Shown one piece after another: positions 45,325-55,241 of a stretch of DNA of 64,000 bases (positions are counted from its first letter, which is position 1; every line of letters starts with the position of its first letter). The notes below the pieces were generated by a model. The model ran no database searches. It had not been told where the DNA came from and saw only the letters and a program-made list of their open reading frames with translations. The DNA is from CAVRUD01 sp963849635 (GTDB lineage Bacteria; Chloroflexota; Chloroflexia; Thermomicrobiales; UBA6265), in assembly GCA_963849635.1 (NCBI GenBank), contig CAWKIA010000015.1, positions 14,166-78,165 of the forward strand. Direction: 5' to 3'. The position numbers were made by a program, and so were the translations under genes.

Positions 45325-46242
45325 ATGCGCGTCCTCGTAACCGGTGGAGCGGGATTCATCGGGTCCCACCTCGCCGCCGCGCTTGCCCGCGACGGCGACG
45401 CTGTTCGCGTCCTCGACGTGTTCGGCGCGGCCATCCGATCCGACCTGTCCGAGTTCCCATCCGGCATCGAGATCGTCGAAGCGGATGTGCGCGATGCCGA
45501 GGCTGTCCGCAAGGCAGCCCAAGGCATCGACGTCGTGTACCACCTGGCGGCGGACGCCTCTGTGCCCCGTTCGGTTGCGGATCCGCGCACCTGCTACGAC
45601 GTCAACGTCACCGGCACGCTGAACGTCTTGCTGGCCGCTCGCGACGCGGGGTGCCGTCGGGTCGTCTTCGCCTCGTCGTCCGCCGTCTACGGCGATGACC
45701 CCGCCCTCCCAAAGCACGAAGCCATGCTTCCGAAGCCCGCTTCCCCATACGCGTCGTCGAAGCTCGCCGGCGAGGACCTCTGCGCCGTCTTCCAGCGCTC
45801 GTACGGCCTGGAGACCGTCGCCTTGCGCTTCTTCAACGTCTATGGCCCGCGCCAGGACCCCCGCGGCCCCTACGCCGCGGTCATCCCCCGCTTCGTCGAG
45901 GCACTCCGCGCCGGCGAGTCCCCGGTCCTCTACGGCGACGGCGAGCAGACCCGCGACTTCGTCTACGTCGATGACGTTGCCCGCGCCCTCACCCTCGCTG
46001 CCACCACGCCCGGCCTCCCCGGCGGCCCCTACAACGTCGCCTCCGGCGCCTCGGTCACCCTCAACCGCCTGGTCGCCATCCTCGGCGACATCCTCGGCCG
46101 CGCCGTCTCAGCCCGCCACGAACCCGAGCGCCCCGGCGACATCCGCCACTCCGCCGCGGATGTCTCTGCGATTCAAGGTGCGTTAGGATGGAAGCCGACG
46201 ATCACCCTCGAAGACGGGTTGGCCCACACCGTGGCTACCTGA
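45325..46242 (+). CDS. NAD-dependent epimerase/dehydratase (UDP-glucose 4-epimerase-like)
   Basis: This 305-residue protein is a short-chain dehydrogenase of the extended sugar-nucleotide type. The N-terminal VLVTGGAGFIGSHLAAAL is the NAD-binding Rossmann loop, and the catalytic site is SSSAVYG with YASSK (Ser, Tyr-x(3)-Lys) at about residues 125-155. The substrate end carries ALRFFNVYGPRQDP, typical of UDP-glucose/UDP-GlcNAc 4-epimerases and relatives. It acts in the cytoplasm on sugar nucleotides for a surface glycan. ATG 45325 follows GGAG by about seven bases. It opens the polysaccharide locus and lies 134 bases before rmlA. Confidence 0.9.
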   Translation: MRVLVTGGAGFIGSHLAAALARDGDAVRVLDVFGAAIRSDLSEFPSGIEIVEADVRDAEAVRKAAQGIDVVYHLAADASVPRSVADPRTCYDVNVTGTLNVLLAARDAGCRRVVFASSSAVYGDDPALPKHEAMLPKPASPYASSKLAGEDLCAVFQRSYGLETVALRFFNVYGPRQDPRGPYAAVIPRFVEALRAGESPVLYGDGEQTRDFVYVDDVARALTLAATTPGLPGGPYNVASGASVTLNRLVAILGDILGRAVSARHEPERPGDIRHSAADVSAIQGALGWKPTITLEDGLAHTVAT

Positions 46243-46376
46243 TCGAGAGCGCCGCAGACTGGCAGACGCCGGTATCCGCGCTGACCCCGTCCAATCGGAT
46301 ACCATAGGCCCTTGACGATGAGATCGGTCCTCGCGGCAAGCGCTCAGTATCCCGCGCCCGGAGCATAGATCCCACG

Positions 46377-47462
46377 ATGCACCACCTACTCCGCAAAGGC
46401 CTCATCCTCGCCGGTGGCAAAGGGTCACGGCTCCGCCCACTGACGGCGACCGGCGCCAAGCAGCTAGTTCCGGTGGCGAACAAGCCCGTCCTCTTCTACG
46501 CCTTGGAGCAACTCGTCGAGGCCGGGATCAACGACATCGGCATCATCGTCGGGGATACCGGGGATCAGGTCCGCGCGGCCGTCGGCGACGGTACGCACTT
46601 TGGCGCCCGTATCACCTACCTTCCGCAATCCGCTCCCCTCGGCCTGGCCCATGCGATCATCACGGCGCGGGAATGGCTTGGCGACGATCCTTTCTGCATG
46701 TTCCTCGGCGATAACTTCCTCAAGCACGGCATCGTCCCCTACGCCGAGGCCTTCGCCCGCGCCGAGTGCTCGGCCCAGATCCTCCTCAAGCGCGTCCCAG
46801 AGCCCTCCTCATTCGGCGTCGCCGTCCTCGATGGTGACGGCGTCGTGCGCCGAGTCGTCGAGAAACCAAAGGAGCCCGTCTCCGACCTCGCGATCACCGG
46901 CGTCTACTTCTTCGGCCCGGAGGTCCACGAGATCACATCAGCGTTGCGGCCATCTGCGCGCGGCGAGCTCGAGATCACCGATGCGATCCAGGGACTAGTC
47001 GATGGAGGGCACCGCGTTCGTGCGGTGGAGCTTGAGGACGACTGGGTTGACACCGGCAAGAAAGATGATCTGCTCGAGGCGAATCGCCTTGTCTTGCTGA
47101 CCCTCAAGCGCCGTATCGACGGTGTGGTCGACTCAGAGTCCACCCTGGTTGGAGAGGTGGTGATCGAACAGGGCGCCAGCCTCACCCGCAGCACTGTCCG
47201 TGGCCCGGCGATCATCGGCGCTGGTGCTCGCCTGGTGGACGCCTATGTCGGTCCGTTCACCGCGATAGGCCCGCGCTGCGAGCTCGTCAGTTGCGAGATT
47301 GAGCACTCCATCCTCATGGAAGAGAGCGCCATCCGTCACATCGAGACTCGCGTCGCCGACTCACTCATCGGTCGTGAGGTCGTTGTCGAACGCTCTCCCC
47401 TGAAGCCACAAGCGATCCGGCTCATGCTTGGCGACCATTCGCAAGTAGGGATCGTCTCATGA
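46377..47462 (+). CDS. rmlA: Glucose-1-phosphate thymidylyltransferase
   Basis: The 361-residue enzyme makes dTDP-glucose from dTTP and glucose-1-phosphate, the first step of dTDP-L-rhamnose synthesis. The nucleotide-binding GLILAGGKGSRLRPLT is at the N-terminus, followed by KQLVPVANKP and FLGDNF with the catalytic Asp. The C-terminal part (VVIEQGASLTRSTVRGPAII ... VGPFTAIGPRCEL) is a left-handed beta-helix extension, so this is the long form of the family seen in actinobacteria and Chloroflexota. The stop codon overlaps rmlD by four bases (ATGA). The start ATG 46377 has a weak GGAG 15 bases upstream. Confidence 0.93.
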   Translation: MHHLLRKGLILAGGKGSRLRPLTATGAKQLVPVANKPVLFYALEQLVEAGINDIGIIVGDTGDQVRAAVGDGTHFGARITYLPQSAPLGLAHAIITAREWLGDDPFCMFLGDNFLKHGIVPYAEAFARAECSAQILLKRVPEPSSFGVAVLDGDGVVRRVVEKPKEPVSDLAITGVYFFGPEVHEITSALRPSARGELEITDAIQGLVDGGHRVRAVELEDDWVDTGKKDDLLEANRLVLLTLKRRIDGVVDSESTLVGEVVIEQGASLTRSTVRGPAIIGAGARLVDAYVGPFTAIGPRCELVSCEIEHSILMEESAIRHIETRVADSLIGREVVVERSPLKPQAIRLMLGDHSQVGIVS

Positions 47463-48400
47463 GCCATCGCGCGCTCGCCGGGCAGCGTGTCCTGGTTACC
47501 GGGGCAGCCGGACAGGTGGGGGGATACCTGCGTCCCGTCCTGGAAGCAGCGGGCGCTTCCGTCATCGGCGTTGGCCGGCAGGCCGGACCCGGCGTCGACT
47601 CCGTCGCTGATATCGCCGATGGTCCAGCCATCCGGACGGTGATCGCGGACACGCGCCCGGATGCGATCATCCACGCCGCTGCCTACACCGACGTCGACGG
47701 CTGCGAACGTGATCCGGAACGGGCCGAGGCGGTCAACGCCGCTGGCAGCCGCCATGTCGCCGAGGCGGCACGTGCGGCCGGCTCCTACCTTCTGGCGGTC
47801 GGGACCGACTTCGTTTTCCCCGGTGACGGCGGATCACCATACTCGGAGGATGCCGCTGCCCGTCCCCTGTCGGTCTACGGCTCCAGCAAGTTGGCTGGCG
47901 AGCAGGCGACCCTGGAGACGGACCCTGGCTTCGCCGTCGTACGCACCGCATGGGTCTACGGCGGCGCCGGGAAGCACTTCCCGCGGACCGTCCTGACCAT
48001 CCTGCGCGACCGCGGTGCGATGGAGGTCGTTAACGACGAGACGGGCAGCCCGACCTTTGCCGGAGACCTTGCGGCGGCACTCGTCGCGCTCGTTGCTATC
48101 CGTGGATCGGGCATCTTTCACCTCACGAATGAGGGGCGGGCAACCCGCTTCGCCCTGGCTCGTGCCGTCGCCGAGATCGCCGGAATTGATCCGACGGCCG
48201 TCGCTCCGACGACCACTTCCGCCTTCCTTGCCAAATATCCACTCCCCGCCACGAGGCCGGCTGACAGCACGCTCGCCAATACACGAGCCGCCGCCCTCGG
48301 CATCTCGCTCCAACCCTGGCGAGATGCCGCCAACGACTACGTCCCACGGCTCGCGGCTGAACTCGGGTTAGCGGGACACTTCACTCGGTCGGAGGTCTAG
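47459..48400 (+). CDS. rmlD: dTDP-4-dehydrorhamnose reductase
   Basis: The 313-residue reductase makes the last step to dTDP-L-rhamnose. The Rossmann loop is VLVTGAAGQVGGYL, the catalytic set is TDFVFPG ... PLSVYGSSKLAGE (Tyr-x(3)-Lys), and VVRTAWVYGGAGKHF is the substrate loop of the family. It overlaps rmlA by four bases, so translation is likely coupled. The gene order rmlA-rmlD-rmlB-rmlC is a complete pathway. Confidence 0.93.
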   Translation: MSHRALAGQRVLVTGAAGQVGGYLRPVLEAAGASVIGVGRQAGPGVDSVADIADGPAIRTVIADTRPDAIIHAAAYTDVDGCERDPERAEAVNAAGSRHVAEAARAAGSYLLAVGTDFVFPGDGGSPYSEDAAARPLSVYGSSKLAGEQATLETDPGFAVVRTAWVYGGAGKHFPRTVLTILRDRGAMEVVNDETGSPTFAGDLAAALVALVAIRGSGIFHLTNEGRATRFALARAVAEIAGIDPTAVAPTTTSAFLAKYPLPATRPADSTLANTRAAALGISLQPWRDAANDYVPRLAAELGLAGHFTRSEV

Positions 48401-48404
48401 CACG

Positions 48405-49442
48405 GTGCGCATCCTCGTCACCGGCGGGGCCGGGTTCATCGGCAGCACCTACATCCGTCACGTCCTCGGGCGCTATCCCGAGGACACGGTCGTCACGCTC
48501 GACCTGCTGACCTATGCTGGCTCCCTCGCCAACCTCGACGGCGTTCTGGACGATCCCCGCCACCAGTTCGTACGCGGTGACATTGCCGACGCAGATATTG
48601 TCGACGCCCTTGTCTCTGAGGCCGACGCTGTCGTCAACATCGCCGCCGAGACCCATGTCGACCGCTCTCTCATCGACCCCGGAGCCTTCGTCCGCGCCAA
48701 CGTCGCGGGCGTGCTCACCTTGCTCGACGCCGTCCGCCGCTATGGCAAGCGGATGCTCCAGGTCAGCACGGACGAGGTCTACGGCGACATAGAGACTGGG
48801 CACTACTCGGTTGAAACGGATCCGTTGCGGCCGCGCTCGCCATATGCCGCCGCCAAGGCCGGCGGCGAGTTGATGTGCCAGTCGTTCTTCGTCTCGTATG
48901 GGACAGAGGTCGTCATCACCCGGGGCTGCAACACGATTGGGCCGCGACAGCACCCAGAAAAACTGATCCCGCTCTTCGTTACCAATGCCTTGCGTGATCT
49001 CCCATTGCCGGTCTATGGCGACGGCCTCCAGGTCCGCGATTGGCTCCACGCCGACGACCATGCCGCCGCGATCGACCTTGTGCTCCGCCAGGGCCGGCCG
49101 GGCGAGGCGTATAACGTCGGGGCCGGCAACGAGGGGCCGAACATCGATGTTGTCCGGGCGCTGCTGCGCCGCCTGGGCAAGCCGGACTCCCTGATCGCCC
49201 ACGTCCCGGACCGTCCGGGCCACGACCGCCGGTACGCCCTGGACTGGAGCAAAATCCACCGGGAGTTGGGCTGGTCACCCGCTCGGGACCGCGTCCAGAC
49301 CCTCGACGAGACGATCGACTGGTACGTTTCTAATCCCGCCTGGTGGGAGGCGATCCGGGACGGATCCGCCGACTTCAACGACTACTACAGGCAGCAGTAC
49401 GGCTGGCGCTTGGCGGCGGCCGGGAGAGAAGGGGCCAAGTGA
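48405..49442 (+). CDS. rmlB: dTDP-glucose 4,6-dehydratase
   Basis: The 345-residue enzyme converts dTDP-glucose to the 4-keto-6-deoxy sugar. It has the NAD-binding RILVTGGAGFIGSTYIRHVL, TYAGSLANLDGV, AAETHVDRSL, the catalytic STDEVYGD with Asp-Glu and the downstream Tyr in PYAAAKAGGELM, and RGCNTIGPRQHPEKLIP. All active-site residues of RmlB are in place. GTG 48405 follows rmlD by four bases. The stop overlaps the start of rmlC. Confidence 0.94.
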   Translation: MRILVTGGAGFIGSTYIRHVLGRYPEDTVVTLDLLTYAGSLANLDGVLDDPRHQFVRGDIADADIVDALVSEADAVVNIAAETHVDRSLIDPGAFVRANVAGVLTLLDAVRRYGKRMLQVSTDEVYGDIETGHYSVETDPLRPRSPYAAAKAGGELMCQSFFVSYGTEVVITRGCNTIGPRQHPEKLIPLFVTNALRDLPLPVYGDGLQVRDWLHADDHAAAIDLVLRQGRPGEAYNVGAGNEGPNIDVVRALLRRLGKPDSLIAHVPDRPGHDRRYALDWSKIHRELGWSPARDRVQTLDETIDWYVSNPAWWEAIRDGSADFNDYYRQQYGWRLAAAGREGAK

Positions 49443-50008
49443 GCACCAAGCATGAGATGGTCGGAGACCACCTGGTCCGCGATGCGGCCGGCAAAACGCT
49501 GCCGGAGGGCGTCATCGTCCGCGCCCTCAAAGTCAATCGTGATCCGAGGGGGACGCTGACCGAACTGCTGCGCACGGACTGGTCGGACCTCTATGGCGAG
49601 GAGATGCCTTTCGCCCAGGTCTATACCTCGACCACGGGCGCGGGCGTGGCCCGCGACGAGGAGCAGTGGCACGTCCACCGCCACCAGACGGACCGCTTCT
49701 ACTGCGTCGCCGGGCGCATTACCGTCGCCGTCGCGGACGCCCGGCCCGGCTCGGCCACGCACGGGTCCGTGACCCTCGTCGAACTGGCCGCGGAGGCGGA
49801 CGCACCGGCCCCGCTCGTCGTCACGATCCCGCCCGGCACGCTCCACGGCTTCGTCGTCACGAGCCCCGGCCCGGCCACGCTGCTCAACTTCCCCAACCGC
49901 CTCTACGACCCCTCCGACGAAGGCCGCGTCCCCTTCGCCGAGGCCGACATCCGCTGGCCGGACGGAACCCCGTTTCGTTACGATGATATTCGCGCATGGT
50001 ACGCCTAG
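49439..50008 (+). CDS. rmlC: dTDP-4-dehydrorhamnose 3,5-epimerase family protein
   Basis: This 189-residue cupin completes the rhamnose pathway by 3,5-epimerisation. The N-terminus has RDPRGTLTELLRTDWSDLYG, FAQVYTSTTGAGVARD and the metal/active-site region EQWHVHRHQTDRFYCVAGR, then IPPGTLHGFVVTSPGPATLL with the catalytic His. It overlaps rmlB by four bases (GTGA at 49439-49442); ATG 49454 is an alternative start. The tail TPFRYDDIRAWYA recurs at the end of the glycosyltransferase at 51,925. Confidence 0.88.
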   Translation: MSTKHEMVGDHLVRDAAGKTLPEGVIVRALKVNRDPRGTLTELLRTDWSDLYGEEMPFAQVYTSTTGAGVARDEEQWHVHRHQTDRFYCVAGRITVAVADARPGSATHGSVTLVELAAEADAPAPLVVTIPPGTLHGFVVTSPGPATLLNFPNRLYDPSDEGRVPFAEADIRWPDGTPFRYDDIRAWYA

Positions 50009-50133
50009 GCGGTAGCAGTCGGGGCGAGGGCCATCGCAATCGGCGACCTCTAGCACCCGGAGCAGGGTTGTGAGGCGTCGCTTCGGCGCTGCCGTCCCTC
50101 CGCCTCTGACGAGGCACTTGGAGGTGTCAGGTC

Positions 50134-50776
50134 GTGAATATGCCGTTGGTTAGCTGTATTTGTCCTACCTATGGCCGCCCCCCGGTCTACCAGCACCTCC
50201 TAGAGGAGGCCATCGAGTCCTTCCTCCGCCAGACTTACCCGAACAAGGAACTGATCGTGCTCAATGACTGCCCGGGGCAGGAGTTGGTGTGCGACGCGCC
50301 CGGGGTGAGGGTGGTGAACGTGTCCGATCGGTTCGCCATGCCGGGTGCTAAGCGGAATATCGGGGTTGAATTGGCACGGGGAGAGCTGATAGCCCCATGG
50401 GACGACGGTGATATCAGCTTGCCGTGGCGGTTGTCACTCTCGGTCGAACGACTCGGCAATGCCGACTATTTCAATCCCAAACATTTTTGGTTCATGGACC
50501 GTGATGAACTCCGCCCCTATCCTCGGTCAAGCATCGGACACAACCTCAGCCTCTTCCGGCGAGCTGCCTGGGAGGCGGTCGGTGGGTATCCCTCGATTGG
50601 CTCCGACGTGGACCTCGCGTTGGATACCGCCCTTCGAACTGCCGTGACGTGCGTCGGTCACGGGATCGAAGGGCATGGACGAGCTCACGACACCCGAGAT
50701 CTATTACATCGACCGAGCCAACGCCAATCATGAGCGTGTCAGTGCGCGCCGGTTCAGGAGGGGCGATTTGTTTTGA
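50134..50776 (+). pseudogene. Glycosyltransferase family 2 fragment, frameshifted
   Basis: The N-terminal half is an inverting GT2 nucleotide-sugar-binding domain: SCICPTYGRPPVY, IESFLRQTYPNKELIVLND, and a WDDGDISLPWR version of the DxD-type metal motif. LSLFRRAAWEAVGGYPSIGSD follows, as in sugar transferases that build surface glycans. The frame is lost at about 50,660: the product continues MDELTTPEIYYIDRANANHE in another frame and stops at 50,776. GTG 50134 follows GGAGG. A close paralogue lies at 52,030. Confidence 0.7.
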
Positions 50777-51925
50777 TCTCCTCACTGGCGCTGGGACTAC
50801 GAAAGCGGAAACGCGACGGATCGATGAAGTGCAGACGGGGCTGGGAATCCTAGAGGCGACGTACGGCAGCGGCCAAGATACGGTGGACGTCACGACGCGA
50901 CTGCGGACGATGGTGCGCAATGGTCGACTGTCGTTCATCGTGTCGAACGACCTTTTCGGCGACCCGAGCCCGGGCACTCCGAAGTCGCTGCACCTCACCT
51001 ACGAGCGGCCAGGGGACGACCGCCCGCACCGGTACGAGGCGGCCGAGCACGAGACTGTTTCTCTGCTGCTCTTGGAGGCGCCCGTGCCCCCAGAACCCGC
51101 ATCCTCTCCCGCAGGTTCGCTTACCGTGACCACGACGCTCCTCTCGGAGGGCATAACTCCATTCGGAGCGGGCGTGATGTCAGAGGAGCGCATCGGGGTG
51201 TTCACCCCGACTCACGACCGACCAGACTTCGTCCGGGCGCTCGCCATGCAGATGGCTCTTCAGGTGAGGAGGCCGGACGTGCTCTGCATCCACCAGAACG
51301 GCGATCCTGAAAGCTACGAGTGGGCGATCGCCGACCTCGCCCTGCCCTTCATGGTCACCTGGATCCACACTCCCGTAAGAATCCCTCAGGACGAGTGGTA
51401 CAGCCGGCCCCTGGGGGTGCTGCTGGACGACGGCTGCACGCACTTCTTCTGGTGCGATCACGACGATATCTACCGATCCAACCACCTTGCCCGGAGCATG
51501 AAGATACTTACCGACGAGGACGACCCCTACGACTTCGTCGTCAACGGATACTCCGGTGTCCTATCCCTGAAGAAGGCCGGGTACGAGTACCAGCCGTGCG
51601 ATCGCTTCAGCGCGCATGGTCCGGGTGGGATGTCGAGTTCGATGGCCTTCAACCGCGCCTTCGCCCGGGAGCTCTTTCAGGATCTCGTCAACAACCAGGG
51701 GCAGCTGCACCACAGCGACCAGGTCGTCAAGCTCGTAACGATGCCCAAGTTCCGCTGCAAGCTCGACGAGCGGCAGACGCCCTCGACCACCTACGTCGTC
51801 CACCCTAGAACCTACAGCTTCGTCCTCACTGGCTGGGAGAGGATTGATGAAACCCATTCCGATGGCTGGACAGCACGCCGTTCCGCTACGCCGACGTGCG
51901 GGCGTGGTACGATCACGCGCCATAG
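50730..51925 (+). pseudogene. DUF3395-like module plus GT-A domain, frameshifted at the end
   Basis: The frame has a module LGILEATYGSGQDTVDVTTR ... MVRNGRLSFIVSNDLFGDPS (50841-51060) that resembles the DUF3395 domain. A glycosyltransferase-like part from ATG 51177 (MSEERIGVFTPTHDRPDF) follows, with WCDHDDIYRSNHLARSM as metal motif and GMSSSMAFNRAFARELF. It resembles a sugar-transferase domain, but I cannot give the sugar. Near 51,862 the frame shifts, and in the new frame it ends WLDSTPFRYADVRAWYDHAP at 51,925. ATG 51177 may be a separate start. Confidence 0.5.
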
Positions 51926-52029
51926 TTGTATCGGAGTCTCTTGTCCCTGGCGCCTAGCGGCCTCGCCGGGCGGAGCCATGACGGCGTCCTTCCCGTGGCT
52001 CTGTCGAGACAGTGTGGAGAGTTCACACC

Positions 52030-52714
52030 ATGGACTACTCGCCGTTGGTAAGTTGCATCTGCCCGACATTCGGCCGCGCGCCGGAATATCTGCACCTCTT
52101 GGAGGAGACCATCGAGTCCTTTCTGCGCCAGACCTATCCGAACAAAGAACTGGTCGTGCTGAATGACTGTCCTGGGCAGGAGTTGGTCTGCGACGCACCC
52201 GGTGTGCGGGTAGTCAATGCTCCCGAACGTTTTCCGAGCCTGGGTGACAAGTACAACGCCGCGATCGACCTGGCCCGCGGCGAGACTCATAGCACCGTGG
52301 GAGGATGATGACATCAGTTTGCCCTGGCGTCTCTCGCTTACGGTCGAGCGACTTGGCGATGCGGACTACCTGAACTCTCGGCGTTACTGGTTCTTGGACG
52401 GAAGCGGACTCCACTTCGACCACAGCATGGGAGTTGGTCACAACGGCAGTATCTTCCGCCGGAGCGCGTTCAAGTCCGTCGGGGGCTATCCTTCCGTCAG
52501 CGGTCCGCAGGACGCCCACATGGACGGGGCATTGGTCTCCAAGGTCGCTACGGTCTCGGGGGCATTACCTGGGCAGGAAGCCCTGGCGACAGAGGAGTGG
52601 TACTACATCTATCGGTGGGGCGTTCAGCCATGGCACCTTTCCGGAACCCCAAAAATGGAGGACTTTTACCGAGCAGTCGGTGAGCTACCGCACGCGCAGG
52701 GGCGATTCGGCTAA
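52030..52714 (+). pseudogene. Glycosyltransferase family 2, frameshifted
   Basis: The frame from ATG 52030 (GGAGAG upstream) is a close paralogue of the one at 50,134: SCICPTFGRAPEYLHLLEE, IESFLRQTYPNKELVVLND. An extra A near 52,288 (GAG A CTC) breaks it; the right reading GELIAPWEDDDISLPWRLSL continues in the next frame to 52,714 and carries the DDD metal motif and FRRSAFKSVGGYPS. With the base removed this is a full GT2 of about 225 residues. Substrate unknown. Confidence 0.75.
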
Positions 52715-52739
52715 ATCCCCATTGGAAGATGGACTACGT

Positions 52740-53694
52740 AGGCCGAGACCCGAAGAATATTGGCCGACCACGCGGCGTCGAGGACGACGACAGGCTGGCC
52801 GAGCCGTCGGTTTGACCATACTGGAAGCGACGTACGGAAGCAGTTACGGAGAAGTTGGACGTCACGGCGCGGGTACTGGAAATGGTCCGGGACGGTCGTC
52901 TGCGCTTCGTCGTATCGAATGCGTTGTTCACGGATCCATCGCCGAACGCACATAAGACGTTGCGCATCACATTCAAGCAGCCGGGCGAATCTCGCCCGAA
53001 CTCCTCGAAATTCGGTGAGGGAGAAACCGCGGACCTCTTGTCCTCCAGACGAACAGACTCCGGCGCGCAAGGAGGACTGGCAGCCAGCACGAACGATGCC
53101 GCATCCAGACTGCAGGCCGAGTACGAGGCTCGTCGATCGGAGTGGTCTGACATCGTCGACCACCTGCCGACCCTTTACGAAACCGTCATTCGTTATCCGG
53201 GTGCGCAGGTCCTCGAGCTTGGCGTTCGTACCGGGACATCCACTTCGGCGCTCCTCGCCGCCGTAGCTGCTGTCGGTGGCCACCTCTGGTCCGTTGACAT
53301 CCTCCGCCGCAGGTACCTTCCTGGTGGACAGATACCGACTATTGGAGCCTGACCGTCGGTGACGACCTTGCCGAATCCGTGATAACGCAGCACCGGCCGA
53401 CGTTGACGTACTGTTCATAGACACGTCACATGCCTACGAGCAGACGCTCGCCGAGTTGCGCACGTACGTGCCGAGAGTTCGCGCTGGCGGCGTCGTCATT
53501 TGCCACGACACCGAAGTCGAGGCCCAGCCGGCGTCGGCGCCAGTACGCCATTCCCGGTAGCCAGGGCGCTGGACGTGTTCTGCGAAGAGACAGGCCTTAC
53601 CTGGGTCAACCGACCTGGCTCCCACGGTCTGGGCATGATTCAGCTTGGCGCCGCATGGCAGCCGGTGCCCGGTGACCGGGCGGGAACTGGCTAG
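52740..53694 (+). pseudogene. DUF3395-like module plus SAM methyltransferase, several frameshifts
   Basis: The DNA reads LTILEATYGSSYG in one frame and LDVTARVLEMVRDGRLRFVV in the next, a second copy of the DUF3395-like module. It goes on to VLELGVRTGTSTSALLAAVA and GGHLWSVDI, the SAM-binding motifs of a class I methyltransferase. Then in other frames follow SLTVGDDLAES, DVLFIDTSHAYEQTLAELRT, VRAGGVVICHDTE, and PFPVARALDVFCEETGLTWV. Four or more single-base shifts separate the parts, so no intact protein can be made. Confidence 0.65.
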
Positions 53695-54005
53695 CGGGCA
53701 CGGTTCAGGGATGGACCATCGCTTCCTCGCTGTGAGCTCGCTATCAAAATCCCGTCGGGCCGCTCCGCGTGCTCAGTCCCGGAGGAACTTCGTAGGTTGA
53801 GCCTCGCTGGGTAGGGGCCTTCAGTCCCGGGTGGCCTGGCCGCCGCGACGGTTTCGACAGACGCTCTGAAGATCGCGGCAATCCAGTACGCCCGAATGGT
53901 CTCCGGTAGTGTAGAAAGATCGTAATGCTTCGATTTCCGGTGCTGATTCCATGTAGGGATCGTCGTTCGCCCCTGCTGAAGTGGTCTGGATGACCGGTTA
54001 CTTGT
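53695..54005. other. Non-coding stretch
   Basis: About 310 bases without a gene I can support, between the methyltransferase remnant and the third DUF3395-like fragment. Confidence 0.4.
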
Positions 54006-54197
54006 GTGAGGGTCCGGGAGGCAACCTACGGAAGTGGCGAGAACATCCTGGACGTCACGCAGCGACTCCAGGCGCTTGTCCGCAAGGGGTCGCTCTGCGT
54101 TACTGTATCTACGCCAAAGACGCCCCCGATGCCTTCTCACCCGCAACTGGGGCACCGCCTCATCTATGGCGGGTCTTACCCGCCAGTGACCAATTGA
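54006..54197 (+). pseudogene. Third DUF3395-like fragment
   Basis: The 63-codon frame reads VREATYGSGENILDVTQRLQ and ALVRKGSLCVTVS, which matches the ATYGSG-x(4)-DVT-x-RL-x(2)-V module of the two preceding copies. The downstream part is lost. No own gene context; a leftover of the repeated module. Confidence 0.5.
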
Positions 54198-54215
54198 CGT
54201 CATGGAAGGCTCACC

Positions 54216-55241
54216 TCAGTCCTCCGCCAGGGCGACGGCCTGCTCTCCCGCTTTCGATATCGCCATTACACCGGAGCAGATCGTACTGAGCGACCGGAAC
54301 GACATCTCCAGCGCGTAATCCCGGATGACTCCGAGGTCGAGATTCGGCGCCTCGTCGCGCGTGTACTGCCCAGCCATAAAGGCGTGCTTCGAGAACCGCT
54401 GGTCGGTGTGCCAGCAGTGGATGTGGGCGTAGTGCGTGATCGGCTCGTCCGAGGTGCTGGATGCGTCGAGGAGGACGGTGCGTTGCGCGTCGGGAGCGCA
54501 GTGGTTGACCGCGATCTCGCTCGCGTACTTCACCGAAACCTCGCGGAACCAGCCGGGCCATGCTCCTGGATCGTTGGCGAATTCCTCGGTGATCAGGTGC
54601 TTCGTCACCTGTTCGCTGATGGCCGCGGCCTGCCGCACGACCGCCGTCGGGCCGTACCACGTCGAGCCGACGTTCGTGTGGCCCCGGTGGACCAGCCCGA
54701 GCCGCTCCGCCAGCGCCCGCAGCCGCTCGGGCACGTCCTCGTTGGCGTAGCCCCCGTTGCCGAAGGCAAACGCCGCCGGCCGGAAGGTGTGCCACGCCGG
54801 CGTGATGAAGGTATCGGCGTCCGTCCGCAGCAGGTGCGTGTACCGCTCTAGCTGCTCCGATCCCGGCCCGTTCAGGCAGGCGATGGCGTTCACGTACTTG
54901 TAGCCCTGCCAGACCGGGTCGTCCGTCGCCGGCCGCTGCTCGATCTTGACCAGATCATCCGGAAGCTGCGCCAGGACGTTGCCCGGCCCGATCGCCACCA
55001 GATCCGTGTTCGGACTCGCCACGTACAGCCAGGACTCCCGCAGGGCAAGCATCTGCTGGATCAAGTAGGGCACGTCGTCGACAAACACGACGATCGCGCG
55101 GTGATGCTCCTGGTCGTCCATCTCGATGTCGATGATGGCCGGCGCTGATGCCACGGCGGCCTGATTGGACTGGTTGGATCGAGCGACCACTACCTGTGTC
55201 GCGTGACGCATCACCAGGGGGAGAGGCGCCGGAGGAGTCAA
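54216..55241 (-). CDS. Glycosyltransferase-like (DUF7164-type) protein
   Basis: The 341-residue frame has a well-formed central part: HRAIVVFVDDVPYLIQQMLA, GYKYVNAIACLNGP, HLLRTDADTFITPAW (a DxD-type motif), VGSTWYGPTAVVRQAA and HIHCWHTDQRFSKHAFMAGQ. I recall this layout as a domain of unknown function (DUF7164) that looks like a nucleotide-sugar transferase. The start is uncertain: TTG 55241 opens it, but the first 30 residues look non-native; it may have been one long protein with the GT upstream. Role in surface glycan synthesis is inferred from the locus. Confidence 0.65.
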   Translation of the reverse strand: MTPPAPLPLVMRHATQVVVARSNQSNQAAVASAPAIIDIEMDDQEHHRAIVVFVDDVPYLIQQMLALRESWLYVASPNTDLVAIGPGNVLAQLPDDLVKIEQRPATDDPVWQGYKYVNAIACLNGPGSEQLERYTHLLRTDADTFITPAWHTFRPAAFAFGNGGYANEDVPERLRALAERLGLVHRGHTNVGSTWYGPTAVVRQAAAISEQVTKHLITEEFANDPGAWPGWFREVSVKYASEIAVNHCAPDAQRTVLLDASSTSDEPITHYAHIHCWHTDQRFSKHAFMAGQYTRDEAPNLDLGVIRDYALEMSFRSLSTICSGVMAISKAGEQAVALAED

